32,055 bases of DNA from Hyphomicrobiales bacterium. GTDB lineage: Bacteria > Pseudomonadota > Alphaproteobacteria > Rhizobiales > Beijerinckiaceae. A model generated the notes under the pieces. It was not told the DNA's origin, ran no database searches, and was given only the letters and a program-made list of their open reading frames with translations. Made by a program: the position numbers and the translations under genes. The stretch lies in assembly GCA_019247605.1 (NCBI GenBank), contig JAFBAS010000148.1:1-32055 (forward strand), given 5' to 3'. Positions within the stretch are counted from its first letter, which is position 1. Every line of letters begins with the position of its first letter. Below are positions 1 to 6,476 of this stretch, piece after piece.

Positions 1-122
1 TCGCCATGGTGGTGATGATGATCTGGCGGCCGCGCGGGCTCGTCTCCACGCGCGAGCCAACCGTTTTCCTGAAGGAACGAAAATCCATCTCCTCCGACCT
101 CGTGAAGGAGGGCCACGGATGA
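1..122 (+). CDS. livM: Branched-chain amino-acid ABC transporter permease, C-terminal end (partial)
   Basis: The frame read from base 3 is open from the window edge to a TGA at 120-122. It encodes about 39 residues that include MVVMMIWRPRGLVS, the typical end of the last membrane segment and cytoplasmic tail of a LivM/LivH-type permease. The rest of the gene lies upstream of the window. Its stop overlaps the livG start in an ATGA arrangement (119-122), so the two are probably translationally coupled. The assignment rests mostly on context (livG and livF follow directly) and on the RPRGL motif common at the C-terminus of this permease family. LivM rather than LivH is inferred from the usual gene order. 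Confidence 0.75.
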   Translation, partial: AMVVMMIWRPRGLVSTREPTVFLKERKSISSDLVKEGHG

Positions 123-1027
123 GAGGCGAGACCCTCCTGCGCGTCGAGCATTTGACGATGCGCTTCGGTGGCCTCGTCGCGGTGAATGATCTTTCCTTCA
201 CTGCCAAGGCCGGCGACATCACCGCGCTGATCGGGCCGAACGGCGCTGGCAAGACCACCGTCTTCAATTGCATCACCGGCTTTTACAAGCCGAGCGAAGG
301 CCGTGTGGCGCTCGCTCATGGCGGAGAGGCCGCCTTCTCGGCGCTTGAGGAAGTGACCGAAAAAGGTGCGCGCACGCTGAGCGTGGGAAACGGCGCCATT
401 CATCTCCTCGAGCGCATGCCCGATTATCTCGTGACGCAGCATGCGCGCGTCGCACGCACTTTCCAGAACATACGCCTTTTCTCGGGTATGACCGTGCTCG
501 AAAACCTTCTCGTCGCCCAGCACAACCCGCTCATGCTGGCCTCCGGATATTCGGCCCTCGGGATCGTCGGGTTTTCTTCCTACACCGATCGGCAGAAGGA
601 AGCCGTCGAGCTCGCCGTGACTTGGCTGGAGAGGATCGGGCTGACCGACCGAGCCGACGACCCCGCGGGCGACCTGCCTTATGGCGCGCAGCGCCGCTTG
701 GAGATCGCACGCGCGATGTGCACGAAGCCGATCCTGCTTTGTCTCGACGAACCGGCGGCGGGCCTCAATCCGCGCGAGAGCCTCGAGCTCAACACGCTGC
801 TGCGCGACATCCGCGACCGCGACGACACTTCGCTGCTCTTGATCGAGCACGACATGTCCGTGGTCATGGAAATCTCCGACCATGTCGTCGTGCTCGACTA
901 CGGCGTGAAGATCGCCGACGGTTCTCCCGAGCAAATCAAGAACGACCCGAAGGTGATCGGCGCCTATCTCGGAGTCGAGGACAAGGAAGTCGCCGCGGTC
1001 GAGGCCGAAGTCGAGGGACGCGCATGA
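119..1027 (+). CDS. livG: Branched-chain amino-acid ABC transporter ATP-binding protein LivG
   Basis: This is one of the two cytoplasmic ATPases that drive branched-chain amino-acid import through the LivHM pore. The 302-residue protein shows a Walker A GPNGAGKTT (residues 39-47), a Q-loop RTFQNIRLF (Q116), a signature-like LPYGAQRRLEIA (about 187-198), a Walker B ILLCLDEP (205-212) and an H-loop LLIEHDM (H244). The LPYG form of the signature is typical of LivG, as opposed to the LSGG of LivF. The protein is longer than the usual 255 or so residues because of extra sequence between Walker A and the Q-loop (about residues 63-105). The ATG overlaps the livM stop (ATGA), and the gene's own TGA overlaps the livF start in the same way, so this is a tightly coupled operon. 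Confidence 0.96.
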   Translation: MRGETLLRVEHLTMRFGGLVAVNDLSFTAKAGDITALIGPNGAGKTTVFNCITGFYKPSEGRVALAHGGEAAFSALEEVTEKGARTLSVGNGAIHLLERMPDYLVTQHARVARTFQNIRLFSGMTVLENLLVAQHNPLMLASGYSALGIVGFSSYTDRQKEAVELAVTWLERIGLTDRADDPAGDLPYGAQRRLEIARAMCTKPILLCLDEPAAGLNPRESLELNTLLRDIRDRDDTSLLLIEHDMSVVMEISDHVVVLDYGVKIADGSPEQIKNDPKVIGAYLGVEDKEVAAVEAEVEGRA

Positions 1028-1797
1028 GCACGCCGTCTTCGAATGGACAGGGTGCTCCGCTCGGCGCTTCTGCCGGCGCGCCCCTGCTCTCGGTGCGCGG
1101 CGTCAAGGCCTTCTACGGCAACATCATGGCCTTGCGGGGGGTCGACGTCGACGTGAAAGAGGGCGAGATCGTCACACTCATCGGCGCCAACGGCGCCGGC
1201 AAATCGACCCTGATGATGACGATCTTCGGCCGCCCTCGCGCGCGTGAAGGCCAGATCCACTACGCAGGCCACGACATAACCAACTTGGCGACGCATGAGA
1301 TCGCGCGCCTCGGCGTGGCGCAGTCCCCGGAAGGGCGGCGCATCTTTCCCCGGATGAGCGTTCTCGAAAATCTGCAAATGGGCGGCGCGCTGGACGGCTT
1401 CGCGCATTTCGATCAGGACGTCGAGCGCGTTTTCTCGATCTTTCCACGCTTGAAGGAGCGCGCCAACCAGCGCGGCGGCACCCTCTCTGGCGGTGAGCAG
1501 CAGATGCTCGCCATCGCGCGCGCGCTAATGACGCGGCCGAAGCTTCTGCTCCTCGATGAGCCATCGCTCGGCCTTGCGCCTTTGATCGTGAAGCAGATCT
1601 TCGAGGTGATCCATGAGCTCAATGCAAAGGACGGGATGACGGTGTTCCTCGTCGAGCAGAACGCCTTCAACGCACTGAAGCTCGCGCATCGCGGCTATGT
1701 AATGGTGAACGGCACAATCACCATGAGCGGCACCGGCAAGGAGCTTCTGGCTGATCCGTCGGTGCGTGCCGCCTACCTCGAGGGCGGGAGGCATTGA
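1024..1797 (+). CDS. livF: Branched-chain amino-acid ABC transporter ATP-binding protein LivF
   Basis: This is the second ATPase of the branched-chain amino-acid importer. The frame is open far upstream (from 622), but the ATG at 1024 sits in an ATGA overlap with livG and gives a normal 257-residue protein. Visible motifs are Walker A GANGAGKST (residues 54-62), a Q-loop VAQSPEGRRIFP (Q100), signature LSGGEQQ (154-160) and Walker B LLLLDEP (174-180) followed by SLGLAP, all characteristic of LivF. About 20 low-complexity residues precede the first core strand (LLSVRGV), slightly more than in many homologues. The gene is followed with a 1-nt overlap by a small membrane-protein gene. Confidence 0.96.
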   Translation: MSTPSSNGQGAPLGASAGAPLLSVRGVKAFYGNIMALRGVDVDVKEGEIVTLIGANGAGKSTLMMTIFGRPRAREGQIHYAGHDITNLATHEIARLGVAQSPEGRRIFPRMSVLENLQMGGALDGFAHFDQDVERVFSIFPRLKERANQRGGTLSGGEQQMLAIARALMTRPKLLLLDEPSLGLAPLIVKQIFEVIHELNAKDGMTVFLVEQNAFNALKLAHRGYVMVNGTITMSGTGKELLADPSVRAAYLEGGRH

Positions 1798-2168
1798 TGC
1801 AAGGCATCCTCTATGACGATTCTTCCGTCTGGATCTTCGTTCTCGTGACGCTCGTCATTGGTGGAGCGGCCGGCTTCTCCACAGGGCGGGCGATCGCGCA
1901 GACTTGGCGACCGGGCTGGCATCTGGTCCTTTCCGGCTTGGCGCTCGGAGTCGCGGTGCGCTTCATTCATTTTGCGCTGTTCGATGCGAGTTTTCTCACG
2001 CCCCAATTCTACGTGATCGACACCCTTCTCGTGCTCACCGCCGGTTTTGCCGGGTTTCGGCTCACGCGTGTCAAGCAGATGACGGCGCGCTATCGCTGGC
2101 TCTACGAGGCGACGAGCGCTTTCACCTGGAAATCCACCGCCTCCCGCACCGATGGAGCTCACCTCTGA
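1797..2168 (+). CDS. Small integral membrane protein coupled to livF (DUF6867-like)
   Basis: The 123-residue product has about three hydrophobic segments (around residues 11-27, 42-60 and 72-90) and a charged C-terminal tail, so it is probably an inner-membrane protein. The ATG at 1797 overlaps the last base of the livF stop (TGATG), which implies translational coupling. A TTG three bases earlier is possible but less likely. Small membrane proteins of this kind sit next to liv genes in many Alphaproteobacteria, and I believe this is the family named DUF6867, though I recall this rather than having checked it. No catalytic motif is visible. Position in the operon suggests an accessory to branched-chain amino-acid uptake, which is inference only. 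Confidence 0.8.
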   Translation: MQGILYDDSSVWIFVLVTLVIGGAAGFSTGRAIAQTWRPGWHLVLSGLALGVAVRFIHFALFDASFLTPQFYVIDTLLVLTAGFAGFRLTRVKQMTARYRWLYEATSAFTWKSTASRTDGAHL

Positions 2169-2220
2169 TGATTCCCCGCTTCGCGCGAGCTCTTTCGCGC
2201 GTTTTGGAGTGACAGCACGC

Positions 2221-2283
2221 CTGAAACTCGCCATGATCGGTTTCAGTGCGGCTGTACCGCCGTTGGGCTCGCGGTTCGAGCCC
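2221..2283 (+). repeat. Two inverted repeats in the leader between the livF operon and livJ
   Basis: The 145-base gap before livJ holds two potential stem-loops. The first pairs CTGAAAC (2221-2227) with GTTTCAG (2240-2246) around a 12-nt loop. The second pairs GGGCTCG (2265-2271) with CGAGCCC (2277-2283) around a 5-nt loop. Neither is followed by a T-run, so they are not classic terminators. They could be processing or stabilising structures that raise livJ expression relative to the ATPase genes, a pattern known for binding-protein genes, but this is inference. Confidence 0.5.
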
Positions 2284-2313
2284 TCCAGACAACCCCCTTA
2301 AGGGAGAGACTAT

Positions 2314-3447
2314 ATGAAGAAGACGTTGTTGACGGGACTTGCGCTCGGGGCGGCGCTTGCCTTTTCTGCGGGGGCATACGCTGCCGATCTCAAGATCGCG
2401 GTAGCGGGGCCGGTGACCGGGCCGAACGCGACCTTCGGCAAGCAGCTCACCGAGGGCGCGCAGCAGGCGGTCGATGACATCAACAAGGCCGGCGGTATTC
2501 TCGGCCAGCACGTGGTTTTGGAAATCGGCGACGACGCGTCGGACCCGAAGCAGGGCGTATCGCTTGCCAACAAATACGCGGGCGAGGGTGTGAAGCTCAT
2601 CGTCGGTCACTTCAATTCGGGCGTTACCATCCCGTCTTCCGAGGTCTACAAGGAATCCGGAATGCTGATGATTACGCCGTCAGCGACAAACCCGATGCTC
2701 ACCGATCGCGAAGGTTACTGGAACGTCTTCCGCACCTGCGGCCGAGATGACCAGCAAGGCGCGGTCGCCGGCGCCTGGATCATCAGCCATTTCAAGGGCA
2801 AGAAAATCGCCATCATTCATGACAAGACCCCTTACGGCAAAGGGCTCGCCGACGCCACCAAGGCCAACATGAACAAGGGCGGCGTCACGGAAGTGCTCTA
2901 CGAGGGCATCAACACCGGCGAGAAGGACTATTCGGCTCTGGTTTCCAAGCTCAAGGCCGCCAATGTCGATCTCGTCTACTTCGGTGGATTGCACACCGAG
3001 GCAGGTCTCATCATTCGCCAGATGCGCGATCAGGGACTCAATGCCCCGATGATGTCGGGCGATGGCATCACCGACAAGGAATTCGCTCAGATCGGCGGCC
3101 CCGGCACCGAAGGCACGCTCATGACCTTCGCGCCCGATCCGCGCAAGCATCCGGAAGCCGCAAAGGTCGTCGCCGAATTCAAGGCGAAGAACTACGACCC
3201 TGAGGCCTACACGCTCTACTCCTACGCTGCGGTGCAGATCATGGCCGAGGCGGCAAAGCAGGTCGGAAAGCTCGACACCAAGAAGATGGCCGAGGTCATG
3301 CACTCGGGCAAGCCGTTCAAGACCGTCATCGGCGATATCGCTTATGACAAAAAGGGCGACATCACCCGTCCGGACTACGTGATGTATGTCTGGAAGAAGA
3401 ACAGCACGGGCGCGATCGACTATACCAACAACGAAATCGCGAATTGA
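2314..3447 (+). CDS. livJ: Periplasmic branched-chain amino-acid-binding protein (LivJ/LivK type)
   Basis: This is the solute receptor of the ABC importer and belongs to the Peripla_BP_6 (type I periplasmic binding) family. The 377-residue precursor starts with a clear signal peptide: MKKT, a hydrophobic core, and a probable cleavage site after AYA (residue 23). The mature start ADLKIAVAGPVTGPNA is typical of the family, as are QQAVDDINKAGGI, the hinge-region sequence VGHFNSGVTIPSSEVY and YFGGLHTEAGLI. The start is supported by a good ribosome binding site, AAGGGAGAG, just upstream of the ATG. The gene follows the livGF genes and ends in a strong terminator, so the locus forms a complete importer with its receptor last. 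The exact ligand (Leu/Ile/Val or another neutral amino acid) cannot be read from sequence. Confidence 0.94.
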   Translation: MKKTLLTGLALGAALAFSAGAYAADLKIAVAGPVTGPNATFGKQLTEGAQQAVDDINKAGGILGQHVVLEIGDDASDPKQGVSLANKYAGEGVKLIVGHFNSGVTIPSSEVYKESGMLMITPSATNPMLTDREGYWNVFRTCGRDDQQGAVAGAWIISHFKGKKIAIIHDKTPYGKGLADATKANMNKGGVTEVLYEGINTGEKDYSALVSKLKAANVDLVYFGGLHTEAGLIIRQMRDQGLNAPMMSGDGITDKEFAQIGGPGTEGTLMTFAPDPRKHPEAAKVVAEFKAKNYDPEAYTLYSYAAVQIMAEAAKQVGKLDTKKMAEVMHSGKPFKTVIGDIAYDKKGDITRPDYVMYVWKKNSTGAIDYTNNEIAN

Positions 3448-3467
3448 TCCTCGCGCTTAACCGTCGA

Positions 3468-3496
3468 CAACTGTCGGGTCTTTTTTCGGACAGTTG
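3468..3496 (+). repeat. Inverted repeat with T-rich loop after livJ
   Basis: CAACTGTC (3468-3475) is the reverse complement of GACAGTTG (3489-3496). The 13-base loop contains a run of six T. It lies between the livJ stop and the main terminator. It may contribute to termination or 3'-end protection, but with the T-run inside the loop it does not look like a standard intrinsic terminator. Confidence 0.45.
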
Positions 3497-3520
3497 AATT
3501 CGAGGCTAGACAGCCTATCT

Positions 3521-3557
3521 GAAGCCCGCCACCTTGCGTGGCGGGCTTCTTTCATTT
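3521..3557 (+). terminator. Intrinsic terminator of the liv operon
   Basis: A perfect 12-bp stem, GAAGCCCGCCAC (3521-3532) with GTGGCGGGCTTC (3538-3549), encloses the 5-nt loop CTTGC and is followed by TTTCATTT. This is a textbook rho-independent terminator 74 bases after livJ. It also decides the next gene's start: a GTG at 3538 lies inside the stem, so the downstream ATG at 3568 is the credible start of the RDD protein. Confidence 0.88.
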
Positions 3558-3567
3558 GGCGGGTCCC

Positions 3568-4068
3568 ATGCAAACGACCGTCCCTCAATACAAAAGCGAG
3601 CTTGCCGGCGCGCCGGGAGCGGGCTGGAATAGCCCCGCCACCGCACTGGGACTTGCGCCGGGCTCCTTGTTTTTGCGCATGCTTGCCTACGGGGTCGATC
3701 TCTTCGTGATCGGCTCGCTTGCGCTCTTGCTTACGCTCGCCCTGTTCGTGCTCGGCTTCCTGAGCTTTGGCGCAAGCTGGCTTTTGATCGCCCCGGTCTG
3801 CGCGGCCGTTCCAGCCGCCTACTCCGGGCTCACCCTCTCGTCCCAGGCTCAGGCCACGCTGGGCATGCGGCTCTTCGGCTTGAAGATGCGCACGGTGGAA
3901 GGCACCCCGATCGATTTCCTCACCGGGGCCGGCCACGCGCTTCTCTTCTACGTGTTCGTGACGACGATGACACCCATGATCCTGCTCGTCGGATTATTTC
4001 GGCATGATCGGGCCTTGTTGCACGATTTGGTCTTGCGGGTGCGCCTGGTCGCACGCCGGTATTACTGA
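3568..4068 (+). CDS. RDD-family integral membrane protein
   Basis: The 166-residue protein carries the RDD family pattern. LRMLAYGVDLFVIG holds the Arg and Asp of the first membrane segment, two to three further hydrophobic segments follow, then TLGMRLFGLKMRTVEGTP, and finally HDLVLRVRLV near the C-terminus. The ATG at 3568 was chosen because the upstream GTG at 3538 falls inside the liv terminator. RDD proteins are inner-membrane proteins; some have been linked to ion or compatible-solute exchange, but function here is unknown. The gene lies 172 bases upstream of bpt, a pairing I recall from other Hyphomicrobiales. Confidence 0.82.
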   Translation: MQTTVPQYKSELAGAPGAGWNSPATALGLAPGSLFLRMLAYGVDLFVIGSLALLLTLALFVLGFLSFGASWLLIAPVCAAVPAAYSGLTLSSQAQATLGMRLFGLKMRTVEGTPIDFLTGAGHALLFYVFVTTMTPMILLVGLFRHDRALLHDLVLRVRLVARRYY

Positions 4069-4090
4069 AAAATCCGGGGGAATTCCCAAA

Positions 4091-4139
4091 AAGGATTAGC
4101 GAGCGCGCTCTTGAGCGTCGCGCGCCATTCGCTATCCTT
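4091..4139. repeat. Long imperfect hairpin between the RDD gene and bpt
   Basis: AAGGATTAGCGA (4091-4102) pairs with TCGCTATCCTT (4129-4139) with one bulged T. An inner GCGCGC (4103-4108) pairs with GCGCGC (4120-4125), leaving an 11-nt loop and a 3-nt bulge. On the + strand no T-run follows. On the - strand the stem runs directly into TTTTT. It could be a weak transcription barrier or a mobile palindrome. A palindromic GGGAATTCCC (4078-4087) lies just beside it. The other bases between the two genes show no additional feature. Confidence 0.55.
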
Positions 4140-4240
4140 GCGTCACTTGCCCGCGGCGCTTTGCCCTCGCCAAAGCGTGCGGCCTCCGAAGGGCTCGCGC
4201 GCGGTCGCAAGATGAGAACTACGTTGGCGGAACTGAAGCC

Positions 4241-4987
4241 TTGACGCACCAGCCTCGCGACACGCCGCAATTCTATTTGACCGCTCCTTCGGCCTGCCCT
4301 TATTTGCCCGGCCGGATGGAGCGCAAGGTGTTCACCCACATCGTGGGCGAACGTGCCGCGAGCTTGAACGACATTCTCACACAAGGTGGATTTCGGCGTT
4401 CCCAGACGATTGCCTATCGGCCCGCTTGCGAATCCTGCCAAGCCTGCGTCTCGGTGCGCGTGGTCGCTTCCGAGTTTTCAGCCTCTCGGAGCTACCGAAG
4501 GATCGCGGCTCGGAACGAGGACATCGTGGGCGCAATGTTGCCCGCCATCCCGTCCTCCGAGCAATATGCGCTTTTTCGCGGCTATATCGACGCGCGCCAT
4601 GGCGAGGGCGGGATGGCCGACATGAGCGCCTTCGACTACGCCACCATGGTGCGCGAGAGCCATGTGCAAACCCGCATCATCGAATATCGCGAGCGCGGGC
4701 CCGATACCCCGATCACCGGGCGCGGACAGGGGCCGCTTCTCGCCGTGGCGCTGACGGATATCCTGGCCGACGGGCTTTCGATGGTTTATTCCTTCTTCGA
4801 TGCGGAAAGCGAGCGGCGCAGCCTCGGCACTTTCCTGATCCTCGACCATATCGAAAAGGCGCGCGCGCTCTCCCTCCCGTTCGTCTATCTCGGTTATTGG
4901 GTCTCCGGCTCGCGCAAGATGGATTACAAGAGCCGCTTCACTCCCCAGGAGCGCTTGACGCCGGAGGGGTGGGTGCGGACCTATTGA
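4241..4987 (+). CDS. bpt: Aspartate/glutamate leucyltransferase (arginyltransferase family)
   Basis: This cytoplasmic aminoacyl-tRNA-protein transferase adds leucine from Leu-tRNA to N-terminal Asp or Glu of proteins, marking them for the N-degron pathway (ClpS/ClpAP). The 248-residue protein has the family N-terminus [20 protein letters not shown], then MERKVFTH, and the cysteine-rich [16 protein letters not shown] (Cys63, Cys66, Cys69, with Cys19 upstream). The later [30 protein letters not shown] and RFTP segments are also characteristic. The start codon is TTG: the protein begins exactly where family members do, and no in-frame ATG or GTG lies just upstream. Bacterial members are mostly Bpt (leucyl) rather than Ate1 (arginyl); the choice is from family knowledge. 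Confidence 0.92.
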   Translation: MTHQPRDTPQFYLTAPSACPYLPGRMERKVFTHIVGERAASLNDILTQGGFRRSQTIAYRPACESCQACVSVRVVASEFSASRSYRRIAARNEDIVGAMLPAIPSSEQYALFRGYIDARHGEGGMADMSAFDYATMVRESHVQTRIIEYRERGPDTPITGRGQGPLLAVALTDILADGLSMVYSFFDAESERRSLGTFLILDHIEKARALSLPFVYLGYWVSGSRKMDYKSRFTPQERLTPEGWVRTY

Positions 4988-5040
4988 TCGATAAGGTCGC
5001 GCCTCGGAGCCACCCTCCCATCAATCCCTTCACATCCCTG

Positions 5041-5088
5041 CGACGCCCGCCAAGACCGACGCCCGCCAAGACCGACGCCCGCCAACGC
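5041..5088. repeat. Three tandem copies of a 16-bp unit
   Basis: CGACGCCCGCCAAGAC occurs at 5041-5056 and 5057-5072 without change. A third copy at 5073-5088 differs only in its last four bases. It lies in the gap between bpt and ndk and is GC-rich. It looks like a short minisatellite that could vary in copy number; no function is evident. Confidence 0.8.
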
Positions 5089-5153
5089 CGTTCAAGATTC
5101 TGTCTTGCGGCTCCTCAGTCACCGGCTCGCCCAGACGGCGCTCGCTTGGACGG

Positions 5154-5182
5154 TTGCCCCTCCTGGCCTTCGCCGATATAGC
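5154..5182 (+). promoter_or_regulatory. Candidate sigma-70 promoter of ndk
   Basis: TTGCCC (5154-5159) and TATAGC (5177-5182) are separated by exactly 17 bases. Transcription would start near 5189, leaving a leader of about 29 bases that contains the AGGAAG ribosome binding site (5206-5211) ahead of the ndk ATG. It is based on sequence match alone. Confidence 0.45.
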
Positions 5183-5217
5183 CCCGCAACCCGACAAAAA
5201 TCTCCAGGAAGAGTAGA

Positions 5218-5640
5218 ATGGCTATCGAACGCACCTTCTCGATCATCAAGCCCGACGCGACGCGGCGCAATCTCACCGGCGCCATCAACGCCGTGATCGA
5301 AAAAGCAGGGCTTCGCATCGTCGGGCAAAAGCGAGTGCTGATGACTGAGCACCAGGCGAAGACCTTCTACGCCGTTCACAAGGAGAGGCCCTTCTACGCA
5401 GAGCTCGTCGAGATGATGAGCTCAGCCCCGGTCGTGGTGCAGGTTCTCGAAGGCGAGAACGCGATCGCGAAATACCGCGACGTGATGGGAGCGACCAACC
5501 CGGCCAATGCGGCCGAAGGCACGATCCGCAAGAGCTTTGCGCTTTCAATGGGCGAGAACTCCGTCCATGGCTCCGACAGCCCCGCAAATGCCGCGATCGA
5601 AATCGCTCAATTCTTCAGCGGAAACGAAATCGTCGGTTGA
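5218..5640 (+). CDS. ndk: Nucleoside-diphosphate kinase
   Basis: Ndk transfers the gamma phosphate of ATP to nucleoside diphosphates through a phosphohistidine intermediate, keeping the NTP pools balanced in the cytoplasm. The 140-residue length is standard. The N-terminus [15 protein letters not shown] contains the conserved Lys11, and the active-site motif NSVHGSDSP places the catalytic histidine at residue 117. The arginine in EGTIRKSF (residue 104) and the aspartate after the histidine are also conserved. AGGAAG is a reasonable ribosome binding site. The gene appears monocistronic, with its own candidate promoter and 96 bases before the next gene. Confidence 0.97.
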   Translation: MAIERTFSIIKPDATRRNLTGAINAVIEKAGLRIVGQKRVLMTEHQAKTFYAVHKERPFYAELVEMMSSAPVVVQVLEGENAIAKYRDVMGATNPANAAEGTIRKSFALSMGENSVHGSDSPANAAIEIAQFFSGNEIVG

Positions 5641-5736
5641 CCGCTTTGCGGCTTGATGGTCACGCGCCCGCCCCAGTTTGTCGGATAGATTGCTTCAATC
5701 GAATCCGAGGAGATGCCTCAAATCGGAGGTTGCCAG

Positions 5737-6333
5737 ATGAACAGGGTCGTGTTGTCAGCCGCCGCCTTCGGCCTGGTTGGAGCGATCGCCTTCGCTTTCG
5801 CGCAAACGCAATCATCCAATCTTTCGATGTCCAACCCGGCCGCAAATACTTCAATGGGCGACCTGTCGAGCACTGCCGGCATGCGTTCCTCGGCGGAGGA
5901 TCGCGCCGTCCTGCTCGATGCGCGAATCGGCGCGATCAAGGCAGCGCTCAGACTCTCGCCGGACCAGGAGAAGCTCTGGGCGCCTGTGGAGGCCGCCATT
6001 CGCAAGAACGCCGCTTTACGCGACCAGTCCATGCAGGAGATGCGCGACAGAATGGCGCAAAGCCGCGAGGCCATGCGCCCTGCCTTCGACCCGATCGCAA
6101 GGCTTCGAAACGATGCCGACCGCATGGCGGCCCGCGCCGGACGCATACGTGATTTCGCCGATGCCGCAGCTCCGCTTTACGCCTCTCTTTCCGAGGACCA
6201 GAAGAGGCGCGCCTTCCTTATTCTCAACCGTAACCACGGGGACCCCTTCGGGCTTGGCGAGGAAGGGGCAGGCCAAGGCTTTGGACGGCGCGGTGGAGGC
6301 TCGGGCTTCGGGATGCTGGACTGGCGGGGTTAG
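5737..6333 (+). CDS. Exported LTXXQ/Spy-like protein
   Basis: The 198-residue product begins with a signal peptide (MNRVVLSAAAFGLVGAIAFA, then FAQ). The mature part is helical and charged, with two LTXXQ-like motifs: LRLSPDQEKLW and LSEDQKRRAF. This pattern is found in the Spy/CpxP group of periplasmic chaperones and envelope-stress proteins. The C-terminus is glycine-rich. The ATG at 5737 was preferred to one at 5713 because GGAGG (5725-5729) lies seven bases ahead of it and because the signal peptide then starts at residue 1. A role in periplasmic protein or metal stress is inferred from the family. Confidence 0.78.
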   Translation: MNRVVLSAAAFGLVGAIAFAFAQTQSSNLSMSNPAANTSMGDLSSTAGMRSSAEDRAVLLDARIGAIKAALRLSPDQEKLWAPVEAAIRKNAALRDQSMQEMRDRMAQSREAMRPAFDPIARLRNDADRMAARAGRIRDFADAAAPLYASLSEDQKRRAFLILNRNHGDPFGLGEEGAGQGFGRRGGGSGFGMLDWRG

Positions 6334-6391
6334 CGCAGGGTCTCCCGACAGTCACCGCCCGCGCCCGCTTCGCGCAGATGGGGCGAGATTT

Positions 6392-6421
6392 TTGCACAGC
6401 TCAAAAAGGCCACGCGAATAT
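6392..6421 (+). promoter_or_regulatory. Candidate promoter of the molybdopterin oxidoreductase
   Basis: TTGCAC (6392-6397) and GAATAT (6416-6421) lie 18 bases apart in the 143-base gap before the 6477 gene, inside a locally AT-rich patch in otherwise GC-rich DNA. The -10 element is only a moderate match. Confidence 0.3.
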
Positions 6422-6476
6422 TGTCGCGGCGCAACACCCCTCCCCTGCGAGCCGCCCCTGTGCTACATGATGGCTC

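Noticed and set aside
622-1023. Upstream open extension of the livF frame inside livG
   Set aside because: It is an arginine/proline-rich shadow of livG; livF begins at the ATGA overlap at 1024 and then has normal length.
3538-3567. GTG start for the RDD protein
   Set aside because: It lies inside the liv terminator stem, so it would not be a sensible translation start; the ATG at 3568 is used.
5641-5651. CCGC-TTT-GCGG hairpin after ndk as a terminator
   Set aside because: The stem is only four base pairs and no T-run follows.
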